Notes: generated from the letters alone by a model not told the origin. 64,000 nt of DNA from Heliocidaris tuberculata (GCA_025618425.1 CM046842.1:27987668-28051667), one strand, 5' to 3'. Counted from the first letter of the stretch, positions 1 to 9,074 are shown. A program made the numbers and translations.

Positions 1-1138
1 GTGTCATGTCAAACGCATACAGCGTGTATCCTTTGTCATAATCTGTTCGGGTAATCTGGTTTCCCTTGTCATGGAACATGGAATTGATGCCTGAATAGAG
101 GGTCTGGTAGGCTAAGATGAAGTTTGGGTCAGGTCCAGAAAAGTTGGGTCGGATGGGTTTCCATGGTATTTGCTCCGAGTCGGCGTACAGGGCCAGAAAG
201 TTCAGATCGTAATGATGAAAGTTGAAAGGATTCTTGGCGTAGTCCCCATTGAAAGCGGTGTTACTGACACAGCCAATCACGAGCCGTTTTGGCAGCTGCC
301 CTAAGATGAGACTTTCTCTGGTGAAAGACAGGTTTCCTCGTGGTATAGAAAATGTTTTGACTTCAGCTCGCCGTATGGGATACTTGGCCGTTTGTGTCTC
401 CAACGTCTTGGCATGGAGGAGAGCTGCCTCTGGGCTCAGTTTGATTCTTCTCACATGTAGCGATGCGCTGGTGATGAGAACTTTGTAATTGGCGTTCTCG
501 ACGGACGACATCAGACTGAAGCTGTTCTTACTGCGATTGAGTTTAAGTTTAATGTCCACACCACCGAGGAGCAGTCTATCCTGAAAGACCATGTCGAGAT
601 GGAGGACACCCACCATGTCCACGGTATTGCTCTCCTTTATAAAATGATGCCTCTCTCGTAGTCCTTGGTTACCATCTCCAGCACTTAGGGGGTTCCCATC
701 GTCCATGTGACCGGGCGTGTCTTTGTAGAAGAGGGCGGATGTAAGTTGAGATTCTTTGGCTTCCGGTCCGTAGGTGAGTAATGTTTCGAGGGCAGCCCTG
801 TAGGCGTAAGTGTTGGTTGATGGGGTGACGAGTCTGTCGTTCAGCATCATGTCGACATCGCTGAAGAGGGAGTGCAGGAACATGTTGGTAGGCCCAACTT
901 GAGCTTCTCGATCCAGAGGCGTGCCATCGCCATTGACTACTTTTGCCTGGACATGGAGTAAACTTTGCGAGAGGTCTGTGTACTCTTCCGTGGATCCTTG
1001 GAGATGAAACTGGATGGGCGTTGAGTCCGATATGTTTGTAAGGGGAAAGAATTGCACCCATTTCCCTTTCTCCACAGTGGTTTGAGTTGGTGGGATGCTG
1101 AACAAATCGATTTCAGATTTTGAGCAATCACAAGACAT
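1..1138 (-). CDS. Capsid protein, F54H12.2-like family (major capsid candidate), partial
   Basis: An open minus-strand frame of 379 codons runs from an ATG at 1138 to the window edge with no stop. It belongs to the family annotated in invertebrates as 'uncharacterized protein F54H12.2-like', whose C. elegans member lies next to the transposon integrase F54H12.3; here too it shares a cluster with such an integrase. The family fits the hexon-type double jelly-roll capsid protein of Polintons, an inference from gene order and family membership. Landmarks are an N-terminal Cys-x-Cys (MSCDC), a motif LHSLFSDVDMMLNDRLVT near residues 98-115, and KYPIRRAEVKTF further on. The protein would assemble the virion shell. 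The C-terminus is missing only because the window ends. A gap of 29 bp separates it from the upstream gene, and no TATA box is seen in front. Confidence 0.75.
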   Translation of the reverse strand, partial: MSCDCSKSEIDLFSIPPTQTTVEKGKWVQFFPLTNISDSTPIQFHLQGSTEEYTDLSQSLLHVQAKVVNGDGTPLDREAQVGPTNMFLHSLFSDVDMMLNDRLVTPSTNTYAYRAALETLLTYGPEAKESQLTSALFYKDTPGHMDDGNPLSAGDGNQGLRERHHFIKESNTVDMVGVLHLDMVFQDRLLLGGVDIKLKLNRSKNSFSLMSSVENANYKVLITSASLHVRRIKLSPEAALLHAKTLETQTAKYPIRRAEVKTFSIPRGNLSFTRESLILGQLPKRLVIGCVSNTAFNGDYAKNPFNFHHYDLNFLALYADSEQIPWKPIRPNFSGPDPNFILAYQTLYSGINSMFHDKGNQITRTDYDKGYTLYAFDMT

Positions 1139-1167
1139 GTGATGTATTCTCTCCATCTTTACTGTTT

Positions 1168-1527
1168 CTAGCTGTCAAATATGTCAGACGTTCTCCTTCT
1201 CTTAGCTGGTTGCAAACTGACGGGCTTCTTCTTTGAACGTTTCCTTTTAACCCTTTTTTTCGGTTGGCCTGTTGTCTTAGATGCCAATTGCTGACCCAGT
1301 TTTTTGAGATTGGATGATGTGGCGGATGAGATGTTTTCCCCATTCGCTACATCACGCATCACGTTCAACCCGGTCTGCAGTGTTTTCTTGCCCACTAATT
1401 TTGCTCCCGATTTGACGATGGGGATGGCAGATTTAAGAAGCCCCCTCAACATACTACCCAAACCGTACCCCCTTTGCATTCGAGCTCCTCTAAAGATGGG
1501 TAATCCTCCTCCTCCTATATGCTCCAT
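1168..1527 (-). CDS. Small basic, glycine-rich core-like protein
   Basis: This 119-residue frame begins at the ATG at 1527; the longer open frame up to 1542 has only a TTG. The order is a short Gly-rich start (EHIGGGG), an amphipathic hydrophobic stretch around residues 20-50 (GSMLRGLLKSAIPIVKSGAK), and a very basic tail with a nuclear-localisation-like run (KKRVKRKRSKKKP) followed by KRRR. This resembles the small core or membrane-active proteins (pX/pVI type) described for adintoviruses and adenoviruses; that is a family-level comparison by layout, not proof of homology. It sits between the penton-like and F54H12.2-like capsid genes, 18 bp after the penton stop and 29 bp before the next ATG, which supports a virion role such as DNA condensation or membrane disruption. 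Confidence 0.6.
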   Translation of the reverse strand: MEHIGGGGLPIFRGARMQRGYGLGSMLRGLLKSAIPIVKSGAKLVGKKTLQTGLNVMRDVANGENISSATSSNLKKLGQQLASKTTGQPKKRVKRKRSKKKPVSLQPAKRRRTSDIFDS

Positions 1528-1545
1528 GATGATGCAGTCCAATAA

Positions 1546-2304
1546 TCACAGGCTAAATGGATGTCTCCGTACAGATCGAAAGTGTAGTTTCAAGACCACC
1601 TTCCCGTTTTGAAATGGCACCTTATCCCCAAAATCACTCCTTATATCTATATGTATGGTGTCGATGTATTTAGTTTTCACAGGTAGGTAGTGGGGCATTT
1701 GGTAGGATCGTTCGATGACCTCGCCAGCTCGTTGGTGGTCTACCGATACAATCCTCAGCAGAGGAGCGCTGATATCCCCGACTCTCTGGTTTTCAACAAT
1801 GTCAGTGTAAACGTACAAGGCATAAAGTCCTCCGTTGATGTCCGGAAAAAATTTGGCTTCTTCGTTGGAGTAGAGAGTACCTTCGGGAAAACCGAACAAT
1901 TGTCCCAATCCCTCACTCAGGTAAACACTGCTGTTTGGATGTATCGTAGCCCTGACTTTGTGTGTTGCTGGATTAATGTTAAAACAAGCCTTGTTTCGCA
2001 GCTTGGCGGGCAAGGACTCATTGAATGCCATGCATATGCTCTGTGCATCTCTGTAATGTCCTTCGGGAATACGACCCACCGTGATAACCTGATCTCCGAT
2101 GGAAAAGCTGTATTTATTGTTCGTGAAGTTGACGTTATACCACGAATGGGGATAGATAATATCTACCAATGCCACTTCATATTCCCCACGCAATACCAAA
2201 GGAGTTGCCAATTTGGTTGTGAAACTGGTCAACGTGTTATTGGGAAAATAACCCATAGAACTGTTGCTTGGCAGCGTGATATAAACTTGGTCTTCACTCT
2301 CCAT
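1546..2304 (-). CDS. Penton-like minor capsid protein
   Basis: A complete 252-residue protein starts at the ATG at 2304, 23 bp after the integrase stop. The N-terminal region (ITLPSNSSMGYFPNNTLTSF, then YEVALVDIIYPHSWYNV at about residues 42-58) is characteristic of the Polinton/adintovirus protein assigned as the single jelly-roll penton or minor capsid. The length of about 250 residues fits. It lies directly downstream of the integrase and upstream of the core-like gene, as expected for a late structural cluster. No signal peptide or membrane segment is visible. There is no TATA box in the 23-bp gap, so expression probably depends on a transcript begun upstream or on an initiator inside the integrase gene. 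The frame is intact. Confidence 0.7.
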   Translation of the reverse strand: MESEDQVYITLPSNSSMGYFPNNTLTSFTTKLATPLVLRGEYEVALVDIIYPHSWYNVNFTNNKYSFSIGDQVITVGRIPEGHYRDAQSICMAFNESLPAKLRNKACFNINPATHKVRATIHPNSSVYLSEGLGQLFGFPEGTLYSNEEAKFFPDINGGLYALYVYTDIVENQRVGDISAPLLRIVSVDHQRAGEVIERSYQMPHYLPVKTKYIDTIHIDIRSDFGDKVPFQNGKVVLKLHFRSVRRHPFSL

Positions 2305-2327
2305 GATTGTAGGTTGAAATGGGGATG

Positions 2328-3410
2328 TTAACGCCTGTGGTAGGATTTTTGAATATTATCGACCCAGAGGTTAAAAGATGAAGGATAGCCCAAGAACTTA
2401 ACAAAATATTCCTTTTTGCCATGGCGGGTTCTCCTTTTCAATATTTTTTCAACTCTAAACAGGCCCTCTTTGTCTTTCTTCACCTTCTGCAACTCCGGTT
2501 CATAGAAGGTACCTGTAACTTTCTCCCCAAGATCATCCTCCAAGTCATACACAGGCACGTCCCGCATCTTACGTCTGGTGACGTTAAACACTTCTCTCGT
2601 CCAATTTGGGCGGTACCCCTTTTCAAATGTTTGTTTGGCTCTGCTTATGCGAACACGATCTCCCACTATATATTGTGGGTTTTTCTTCTTTTCACGCTTC
2701 TTCTTCATGTACAAGGTTTTCCAAATGTCTCCTTCATTGTCTTTTGTCACGAGTATGGGTTTGGTTTGAATGGAGCGGTGGTAAGAGTGATTGTAAGCCC
2801 TTACAAATCTGGGTAGCATGTTGATATATTTTGAGGTATCACGGTGGGTAAAGTACTTGTGCATCTTCTCCTTTAACGTGCGGTTATACCGTTCAATCAC
2901 AGACGCTTTGGTGGTGTTGTTGGTCGTGTAAAAGTGTATGCCTTTTTTCTTCAAAAAGGACTGAAAAATTCTATTGGTAAATTCAGTCCCTTTGTCAGTC
3001 TGGATGTACACAGGTTCTCGTTTAGACTCGAGTATTTTCTTGAGTGCTTTCACCAAACTTTTTCCTGTTTTATTTTTGAGAGGAATGACCCAAGCAAATT
3101 TGGATAACACATCGATACATGTCAACAGGTACTTGTACCCAGAGTTGTATTGTGATAAAGAAGCCATATCCACCAAATCAAGTTGCCATAATTCATCCAT
3201 AGCATAGGCCATGACCCGACTCTTTGTAAACTTTTTGCGTACGGGACGATGAAGAGTGTAGGTTTCATTGCCAGCCAACCATTCTCGCACCTGTTTCCGC
3301 GTCATCTTATACACTCCATCTTTTTTCACAAACTGATACAACTTCTCAGCTCCACCAAACCCTGCCTCATGCCCAGGATCTCCATAAATTTTGCTCAAAT
3401 ATGCATCCAT
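2328..3410 (-). CDS. Retroviral-type DDE integrase with C-terminal chromodomain
   Basis: The 360-residue protein starts at the ATG at 3410. The catalytic core is clear: Asp78 in WQLDLVDM, Asp139 in IQTDKGTEF and Glu173 in ASVIERYNRTLK. An SH3-like basic segment (VGDRVRISRAKQ, residues 249-260) follows, then a chromodomain at about 315-357 (LFRVEKIL ... KEYFVKFLGYPSSFNLWV). This is the Polinton/Maverick integrase (F54H12.3-like), which inserts the linear element DNA; the chromodomain is thought to guide target choice. No N-terminal HHCC zinc finger is visible. The reading frame and all three catalytic acids are preserved. It heads the structural cluster and has its own TATA box 64 bp upstream of the start. 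Confidence 0.9.
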   Translation of the reverse strand: MDAYLSKIYGDPGHEAGFGGAEKLYQFVKKDGVYKMTRKQVREWLAGNETYTLHRPVRKKFTKSRVMAYAMDELWQLDLVDMASLSQYNSGYKYLLTCIDVLSKFAWVIPLKNKTGKSLVKALKKILESKREPVYIQTDKGTEFTNRIFQSFLKKKGIHFYTTNNTTKASVIERYNRTLKEKMHKYFTHRDTSKYINMLPRFVRAYNHSYHRSIQTKPILVTKDNEGDIWKTLYMKKKREKKKNPQYIVGDRVRISRAKQTFEKGYRPNWTREVFNVTRRKMRDVPVYDLEDDLGEKVTGTFYEPELQKVKKDKEGLFRVEKILKRRTRHGKKEYFVKFLGYPSSFNLWVDNIQKSYHRR

Positions 3411-3473
3411 ATTTCACCACTCTGCTAACATTACTTTTACCTGAATGACAACTTTTCATCTAGTGCATCATCA

Positions 3474-3479
3474 TTTATA
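3474..3479 (-). promoter_or_regulatory. TATA box of the integrase gene
   Basis: TATAAA on the minus strand lies 64 bp upstream of the integrase ATG, giving room for a start about 30 bp downstream and a short leader. The same layout recurs for the two genes further upstream. Confidence 0.55.
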
Positions 3480-3509
3480 CAGGACATAAAAATCTATACA
3501 TTTTCTCTT

Positions 3510-3962
3510 TTGTTCTCCTTTTTTTTTTTTTTTTTTTTTTAGTTATCAGTTTGTTATTTAAAAAAAAAAAATTTATTTTAATTCTTTTTTTTTTTTACTT
3601 TTTTTGTTCTTTTTTTTTTTCATTTAAATTCATTCTCTTATTTTTTTTTTTTTTATTCTTTTATTGTTTACTCTTTTTTTTTGTTCTTTTTATTTTCATT
3701 TAAATTTATTTTCTTATTTTTTTAATTTTTTTTTTTATTTTATTTTTTTTTCTCACTCTTCTGTCTTTCTCTCTCTCTCTTTTTCTTCTATCTCTCTCTC
3801 CCTCTTTGCTTTCTCTTTTCTCTCTCTCCTATTTCTCTCATTGATATCTCTCTTTTTTATCTCCCTCTCTCCTCTAATCTCTCTCTCTCTCTCTTTGCTA
3901 TTTCTTTTTTTTTTCTCTTTTCTATCTCTCTCTCTCTTTATCCTTTCAATCTTTTTTTAAAA
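3510..3962. repeat. T-rich then CT-rich low-complexity tract
   Basis: About 450 bp between the integrase promoter and the acidic-protein gene consist of T runs (to 3760) followed by CTCTCT-rich sequence (3765-3955). The open frame through it on the plus strand is only Phe/Leu/Ser low complexity and is not a gene. The further 200 bp to 4178 hold AT-rich DNA and a polyadenylation signal. Confidence 0.85.
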
Positions 3963-4097
3963 GAAAATTATTATTATAATTATATATATATTATTTTCAA
4001 TCATCACCACACTACCATAACTCAATGACGATTCCTCATACACTCCAGTACTAAACATGTATAAGCTGCAAACAGAAAATGACAGTTAAACATACAT

Positions 4098-4103
4098 TTT
4101 ATT
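4098..4103 (-). terminator. Polyadenylation signal of the acidic-protein gene
   Basis: AATAAA on the minus strand lies 75 bp downstream of the stop codon at 4178, the expected place for a 3' end signal. Confidence 0.45.
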
Positions 4104-4177
4104 AATCAATTTCAAGAGGAACAAAAAAGAAATAAATAAATAATAATAATAGCATTGTCAAAAAATGAGTACTGCAC

Positions 4178-5029
4178 TCAGAATAGGGAGTTAGAGTCCA
4201 TTTTATGCGTGTTTAGCAACATATCCTTAATGTGCTGCTGCACCATGCTGGTTTTCATGTCAACTGTGAGGAACTGTATTGCTTCCTTCTGTGCTGCTTT
4301 GCGTTCTGAGTTGAACAGTTCTCTCACTGGGTACACACATGGGAAAAAGGATAGCAGTACTTCCTCGGTTAGTTTTTGCAAGGCTTGAGAAAAGTACAGA
4401 TCCACTTTTTCATCCCACGGCATGAGAATACACTGTGGATGGTCCATTTGGCCACCGTAGTTGTTGATGCATCCCTCGCAATTAGCAGTCACAACATCAT
4501 GAATGAGAGAAAAAAGCGCTCTCACCACCATCATGGATGGCCCAACAGGGATACATGAAGATCGGTTTATACCGTCATACTGTTGGCCAATGAGGTGCAT
4601 CTCCTTGTCCATGATGTCCTCATCCTCCAACTCCACGTTAACTGTTTCCAGTTTTTCAATCAGTTGGGTTAGTTCTTGATCAGGGATGTCTTCCCACTCC
4701 ACCTCTTCCTGCTGCTGCTGCTGCTCCTCCTCTTTGTCAACTGTCATTTGCTCCAGTTCCTTGTCTTCTGTGTGGATGACAGGAACCTCTTCGTCCACAA
4801 AAACATCATCATCTAGCTCCTCCTCCTCCTCATGGTCCGACTCAATGATGATGATTTCATCATCCTCTTCCTCCTCTTTGAAGCTGAGCATGCGTCGTAC
4901 AGTGTCCATGACTGAATGACTTGTCTGTCGATGGAGTTCTCGGAGAGGAGCCCAAAGGTTTGGTTCTGGTGCATTGGTAATGGGCGTTGGGTCATTGGGG
5001 CTTCTCCCGTTTTCCAGCTGGTGTTCCAT
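4178..5029 (-). CDS. Acidic protein with C-terminal Cys/His cluster, unknown function
   Basis: Counting from the first ATG at 5029 the frame gives 283 residues; the open frame extends to 5086 but has no ATG and an in-frame TGA lies above. The middle (roughly residues 50-140) is strongly acidic with Glu/Asp runs and a Gln run (EEEQQQQQEE). The C-terminal third is ordered-looking and carries CEGCINNYGGQMDHPQC, a C-x2-C-x9-H-x2-C pattern that could bind zinc. I recognise no named family. No LxCxE Rb-binding motif is present. It lies between the PC4-like gene and the integrase on the same strand, with a TATA-like run about 70 bp upstream and AATAAA downstream, which suggests a regulatory or accessory gene of the element. 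A good splice acceptor (CTCAACTTCAG at 5045) just above the ATG leaves open an additional upstream exon. Confidence 0.7.
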   Translation of the reverse strand: MEHQLENGRSPNDPTPITNAPEPNLWAPLRELHRQTSHSVMDTVRRMLSFKEEEEDDEIIIIESDHEEEEELDDDVFVDEEVPVIHTEDKELEQMTVDKEEEQQQQQEEVEWEDIPDQELTQLIEKLETVNVELEDEDIMDKEMHLIGQQYDGINRSSCIPVGPSMMVVRALFSLIHDVVTANCEGCINNYGGQMDHPQCILMPWDEKVDLYFSQALQKLTEEVLLSFFPCVYPVRELFNSERKAAQKEAIQFLTVDMKTSMVQQHIKDMLLNTHKMDSNSLF

Positions 5030-5097
5030 TTGAGAAACAACGGCCTGAAGTTGAGATGGAGAAAAGCAGGGTGTCCTATTAGCCAAATTTTGTCATG

Positions 5098-5112
5098 ATA
5101 TATATATATATT
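5098..5112 (-). promoter_or_regulatory. TATA-like run of the acidic-protein gene
   Basis: An alternating TATATATATA run lies about 70 bp upstream of the ATG at 5029 and 25 bp past the stop of the PC4-like gene. Placement matches the other two TATA boxes in the cluster. Confidence 0.4.
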
Positions 5113-5137
5113 TCCCCACATTCAATAACATTTACTC

Positions 5138-5959
5138 CTAGCAATCACTATCCTCTTTTACTTTATTACGAACAGCATCACTGATACCCATGAAATTACG
5201 AGTGAATTTCCACCATTGCTCAGAAGTTAAATTGATCCCCCTCAGTCCTGGTAACATTTTGTTGTCACGTTTCTCTTTATTTTTATAATACTCACGTACA
5301 GCAACATACGTGACCCCCCTGTACTTTTTCACTACTGCAAATCGATTCCCACCCAAATGGAAAGGTTTTGATCCCAATTCAAATTCACACACTTCAAAAG
5401 TTTCTTCATGACTGTAATGACACCCTGCCTCTTCTTGCACCTTTAACTTTTTGCCTTTGCTATCAAATGTCACATCCTATACACAAAGACAAAATAAAAT
5501 GAAAAGATTTAATTTTAAAATGAAGTATAAAATAGGAATGCAATTTGCTCAATGGAGACATGCAAATTTTTCTTCCCCCATGCATCTTTTTTTAAATATA
5601 GAAATATGTCATACATTCAAACAAATAAACCCCCAACAAAAAAAAAAAAATAAAAATAAATAAATAAATAAACAATAAATAATTAAAAATCTGTCAAACA
5701 AATTGAGAAAAAACATGCACAAAAAAAAAAGGGAATATAAAAAAGTAATAAAAGTATTCAATGTACATACCTTTACTGCCAAGACATTTTCAGGCAAGCT
5801 TCCAGTTCCTGATGACAATGTATCTGTGCGCTGGCGTTTACCATGGTGAGATGGCCAACCAAAAGATTCATCCTCCGGCATTCTTTTTACACTTGGAGTA
5901 TTCAGCGACAGAACAGATTCCGAATCGGAGGTGCTTGAAGTTTTTCTGCCAGCCATCAT
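5138..5959 (-). CDS. PC4/p15-like transcription coactivator, two exons
   Basis: Coding exons are complement(5771..5959) and complement(5138..5476), with a 294-bp GT-AG intron (donor GTATGT, acceptor TGTATAG). The join keeps phase 0 and yields 175 residues. Exon 1 is Ser/acidic then basic (SDSESVLS ... KRQRTD), like the regulatory N-terminus of cellular PC4. Exon 2 holds the PC4 fold at about residues 94-165: GGNRFAVVKKYRGVTYVAVR, LPGLRGINLTSEQWW. PC4 proteins bind single-stranded and melted DNA and modulate RNA polymerase II transcription; a role in element transcription or replication is inference. The ATG at 5959 (or 5956) is preferred over the in-frame ATG at 6043, which lies too close to the TATA box. 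If the intron is retained, the exon 1 frame runs into a low-complexity hydrophobic tail, probably not functional. Confidence 0.8.
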
Positions 5960-6054
5960 ATTGGTGTAGAGGTGGTAGTACGTTGTTGAAGTGAGTATGG
6001 CACGAGGAGAATGCACAAGTGGCAATGTTGGAGAGGGGGGCAAATGCGCTGCTG

Positions 6055-6060
6055 TTTATA
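6055..6060 (-). promoter_or_regulatory. TATA box of the PC4-like gene
   Basis: TATAAA on the minus strand lies 96 bp upstream of the chosen ATG. CCAAT-type pentamers occur further up, at about 6115 and 6175. Confidence 0.5.
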
Positions 6061-6683
6061 CCCATCGCCCGTATGGTCCCTCCCCCCTTCAGTCACGGAC
6101 ACCATTTCTCTCGTCCAATCCCAAGCGAGGGCCAGTATGATGTCACATCCTTTCTAAAAATCCTTGTCTTCTCATTGGTCTCCCCTTTTATTTTTCATAC
6201 TCAACACACATACTCAGATATAGTGGGGTCCACTTCCTGCACTCTTGTCTTGATAGTTTCAACAACCTGCATCTTTTCTTACTTCCTCCTCTACAAAAAA
6301 CAATGGCCATGCCATGAGACATACCCCCATTTCTCGGGCCCCATTTCCTCTGGTCCTGACAGTGTTTAACTCACCTATTGTTATATCTTTTTCCATAGAC
6401 AATGGGAGTGGTCCCAAACTAAACTTGGTTCATAGTTCTACTGGTACATCGTGTGGCATATTCCATCTTCCCTTGTATCCCTCTCTTCTTCATTCCCTAG
6501 TACACACTCCTCTATCTGCATCATCCCAGTGTTGTACTCATCATTGGTCTTGTATAAGTATACAGACATTGTATAAAGTCTTACCATCCATACTGGACCT
6601 ACAGGGTTCATGTCCCCCATACCCGCATAATTCATCCTCCGGATGGATTCCCCCAGGTTTATGGACTTCCGTTTCCGGATAGA

Positions 6684-6742
6684 TTAACTAATTAATACTT
6701 CCTGTTGTTTTACCGGAAGGATTAACGTATTAACTAATTAAT
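6684..6742. repeat. Paired TTAACTAATTAAT blocks with CCGGA motifs
   Basis: The 13-mer TTAACTAATTAAT occurs at 6684 and again at 6730, each just after a TTTCCGGAT or ACCGGAAGG motif. Around it (6100-6900) no gene is supported. It could be part of an element end or a regulatory block; neither is shown. Confidence 0.5.
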
Positions 6743-6944
6743 CCCCCTTAATCCCCAATCCTTTCTACAGGGCCTCTACTAGCTGCTTATACGCCACTGT
6801 GGGCAATGTTCATCCTGTTCCACAGGCAAAACCAACGATGTTGTAGTTCTGGAAATCGTTCAGTCGGGACCATACACTTTTATCTTATAATAATTCTTCA
6901 CGTCTGACCAGCCCTATGGCGTGCCCTTGGTGACATTAAGGTTC

Positions 6945-7792
6945 GATGGAAGAAAGATCGATCGAAAAACAGTTCGATGGTTAAAACATCGATCTTTTCC
7001 CGAGCGCTTGGTGCCAAAAAGGATCGATGGCAGAAAGATCGCACATTGAAGGGTTCGATGATCAAATCATGCATATATTTTCCATCGATGTTTATATTGA
7101 CCAATCACAGGACGTAAAACAGCGGACAAATGATCCATCCATACCTACTGAACATCTATCGAAGAATTCTTAGAGAGATCAACAGATCGACAGTGTATTT
7201 GTGCAGTGTGCCGTTTTGACAAAAATGGTTGATTGGGTTAGGGGTATAGTTGAAACCTTCGTTACTGAAGATTGAATTGCATGGGCAGATCGATGTTACC
7301 AACAAGTAAGCTAATAAACAGTCCATTGGTTGTTTGATAGGGTAACATTTCCTCTACGAAGAAAATCATCGATGTGTTGTAAAGAAAGATCTATGTCTTT
7401 TTGCAACTGGCGATGTAGTCTAAACTATCTTAGCAACGAATAATGCTTTTTTATTTTGTTACTTTCGCGTGTCTCGCAAGGAAGACTAGCTCTAAGAGGG
7501 CAACGTTTCTTCTACGAAGAAAATCATCGATCGATGTGTTGTAAAGAAAGATCGATGTCTTTTTGCAACTGGCGATGTAGTCTAAACTATCTTGGCAACG
7601 AATGATGCGTTGTTTACTTTCGCGTGTCTCGCAAGGAAGACTAGCTCCAAGAGGGCAACGTTTCTTCTACGAAGAAAATCATCGATCGATGTGTTGTAAA
7701 GAAAGATCGATGTCTTTTTGCAACTGGCGATGTAGTCTAAACTATCTTGGCAACGAATTATGCGTTGTTTACTTTCGCGTGTCTCGCAAGCT
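6945..7792. repeat. ATCGAT-rich zone with a three-copy 155-bp tandem repeat
   Basis: From 6945 to about 7300 the hexamer ATCGAT and relatives (GATCGATC, TTCGATGG) recur densely. From 7341 to 7792 a unit of 155-158 bp is repeated three times, with the word GAAGAAAATCATCGA at 7358, 7516 and 7671; the last two copies are nearly identical. No coding capacity is convincing. Confidence 0.85.
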
Positions 7793-8907
7793 AGACTAAC
7801 ATTATGTTGTAAGGATAAACTTTATTCATCAATACCCCGTAATGAAAGGAGGACAGAGAATCAAGTTGATGGTTTAGATTAGGAGAACTCCCAACATGTA
7901 CAGCTCATGTTTACTATATAGTCAAAGCTATAGCTAGTGCATGCAAAGTATACAAACTTCATCTGCATGGACACTAACTCAAGCTCTTATCCCCCATCTG
8001 TTGTGTTAATTAAGGGTCATGACCTCCGTGGACCCGTTGTCATGACCACTGGAAAACCGCCTGTTTACCCAAGGATTAACCAACTGGTATCCGGCGCATA
8101 ACACATTAAAAGAGTAATGGCTTACCTTGTTAGTTGCCATATTGTTGCTTCATGCTATAACCAATGAAAGGAGACATAACCAAGTTTCTTGATGCTTGTT
8201 GAGGGATGGTCTCAAAAAAAGAGCACAGATCTTCCTATGTTCCGCAATGATCGTTCACCGGTCGTCAGGTCAATTTTCTTGCTTTGAAGAGCTAGGGTGG
8301 AAAGGGTTCATCAATAAAGGGGCGACGTATGTGGGGAAATTGGAAAACGACTTCAGAATATTTTCAGAGGGAGTCTGGCCTCCTCCTCCTCCTCCTCCCT
8401 CCCCGGTGGACTAATATGAAAAATTCCCCCACCCCCCCCCCCCCAAAAAAAAAAGAAGAAGAAGAAGAAGAAAAAAAAAAAGTAGTGTAAAATGATGATG
8501 AGTAAATGATAAAAACAAACGGGTTGTATTCTTAAACAAAAGAACAAAATCTTCTTCCTCGGTTGTCTTTGGCATTATATACTTGAACTTTGAAAGATCA
8601 TAGAAGACTGGTATTCCATGTGGAGGCACAGATGCCAGTAAAGTTCGTCACAGGGCCTTTTCTTGGGGGGGGGGGGTATCGGCTGTCAATATCACACAGG
8701 CATTATGAATATTCTAGTCGCAAAGGCCTTGGTGAAAAGATTATTTTTTTAGAGAGACTGAATACATTCGTACGAAATTCAGAGAGGGGGAGCGGGGGTG
8801 TGCCTGTTGAAAACGGGGGAAATATCTAGGAAATATCTTCACATACGATATATGCATAAAACACATGTTACAACTTCTCCATCATATTTAACCTTTTATG
8901 CACGATG
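7793..8907. other. Gene-free interval with homopolymer runs
   Basis: No supported gene. It holds a C run at 8430-8444, a GAA/A-rich tract at 8445-8480 and a G run near 8668. The short open frames across these tracts are low complexity. Confidence 0.6.
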
Positions 8908-9074
8908 GTAATTCCGTTACCCCAAATTTGGCTAAACAAGAAAAGATATTCAAATTAGTATTATCGGACGTTTTATGGTACATGTTGAAATCAGAGAATT
9001 TTCAGTTTCCCCAAAAAATATTCACTCATAAAGCCAGGAGGAAAACTTTCCCCCATTTATGGTAACGGAATTAC
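8908..9074. mobile_element. Short inverted-repeat element (MITE-like)
   Basis: A perfect 14-bp terminal inverted repeat, GTAATTCCGTTACC, bounds a 167-bp non-coding core. Target duplication was not identified. Confidence 0.45.

Larger units (their letters stand above)
1..6100 (-). mobile_element. Polinton/Maverick (adintovirus-like) element, partial
   Basis: At least four neighbouring minus-strand genes match the Polinton/Maverick gene set: a DDE integrase with a chromodomain, a penton-like capsid protein, a small basic core-like protein and an F54H12.2-like capsid protein. Two further minus-strand genes upstream (acidic protein and PC4-like protein) share the compact spacing and TATA-box style and are assigned here by inference. 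The left part, where DNA polymerase B, the packaging ATPase and the protease would be expected, lies outside the window. No terminal inverted repeat was identified, so the right limit is only the last supported promoter. All capsid-side frames visible here are open, which suggests a fairly young copy. Confidence 0.8.

Noticed and set aside
1690..2331. 213-residue plus-strand frame
   Set aside because: It is antisense to the intact penton-like gene and resembles no known protein.
3664..3960. 98-residue Phe/Ser/Leu-rich frame
   Set aside because: Translation of the T/CT low-complexity tract.
6438..6635. 65-residue minus-strand frame upstream of the PC4-like gene
   Set aside because: No recognisable domain, no TATA box or splice signals; within chance expectation for this length.
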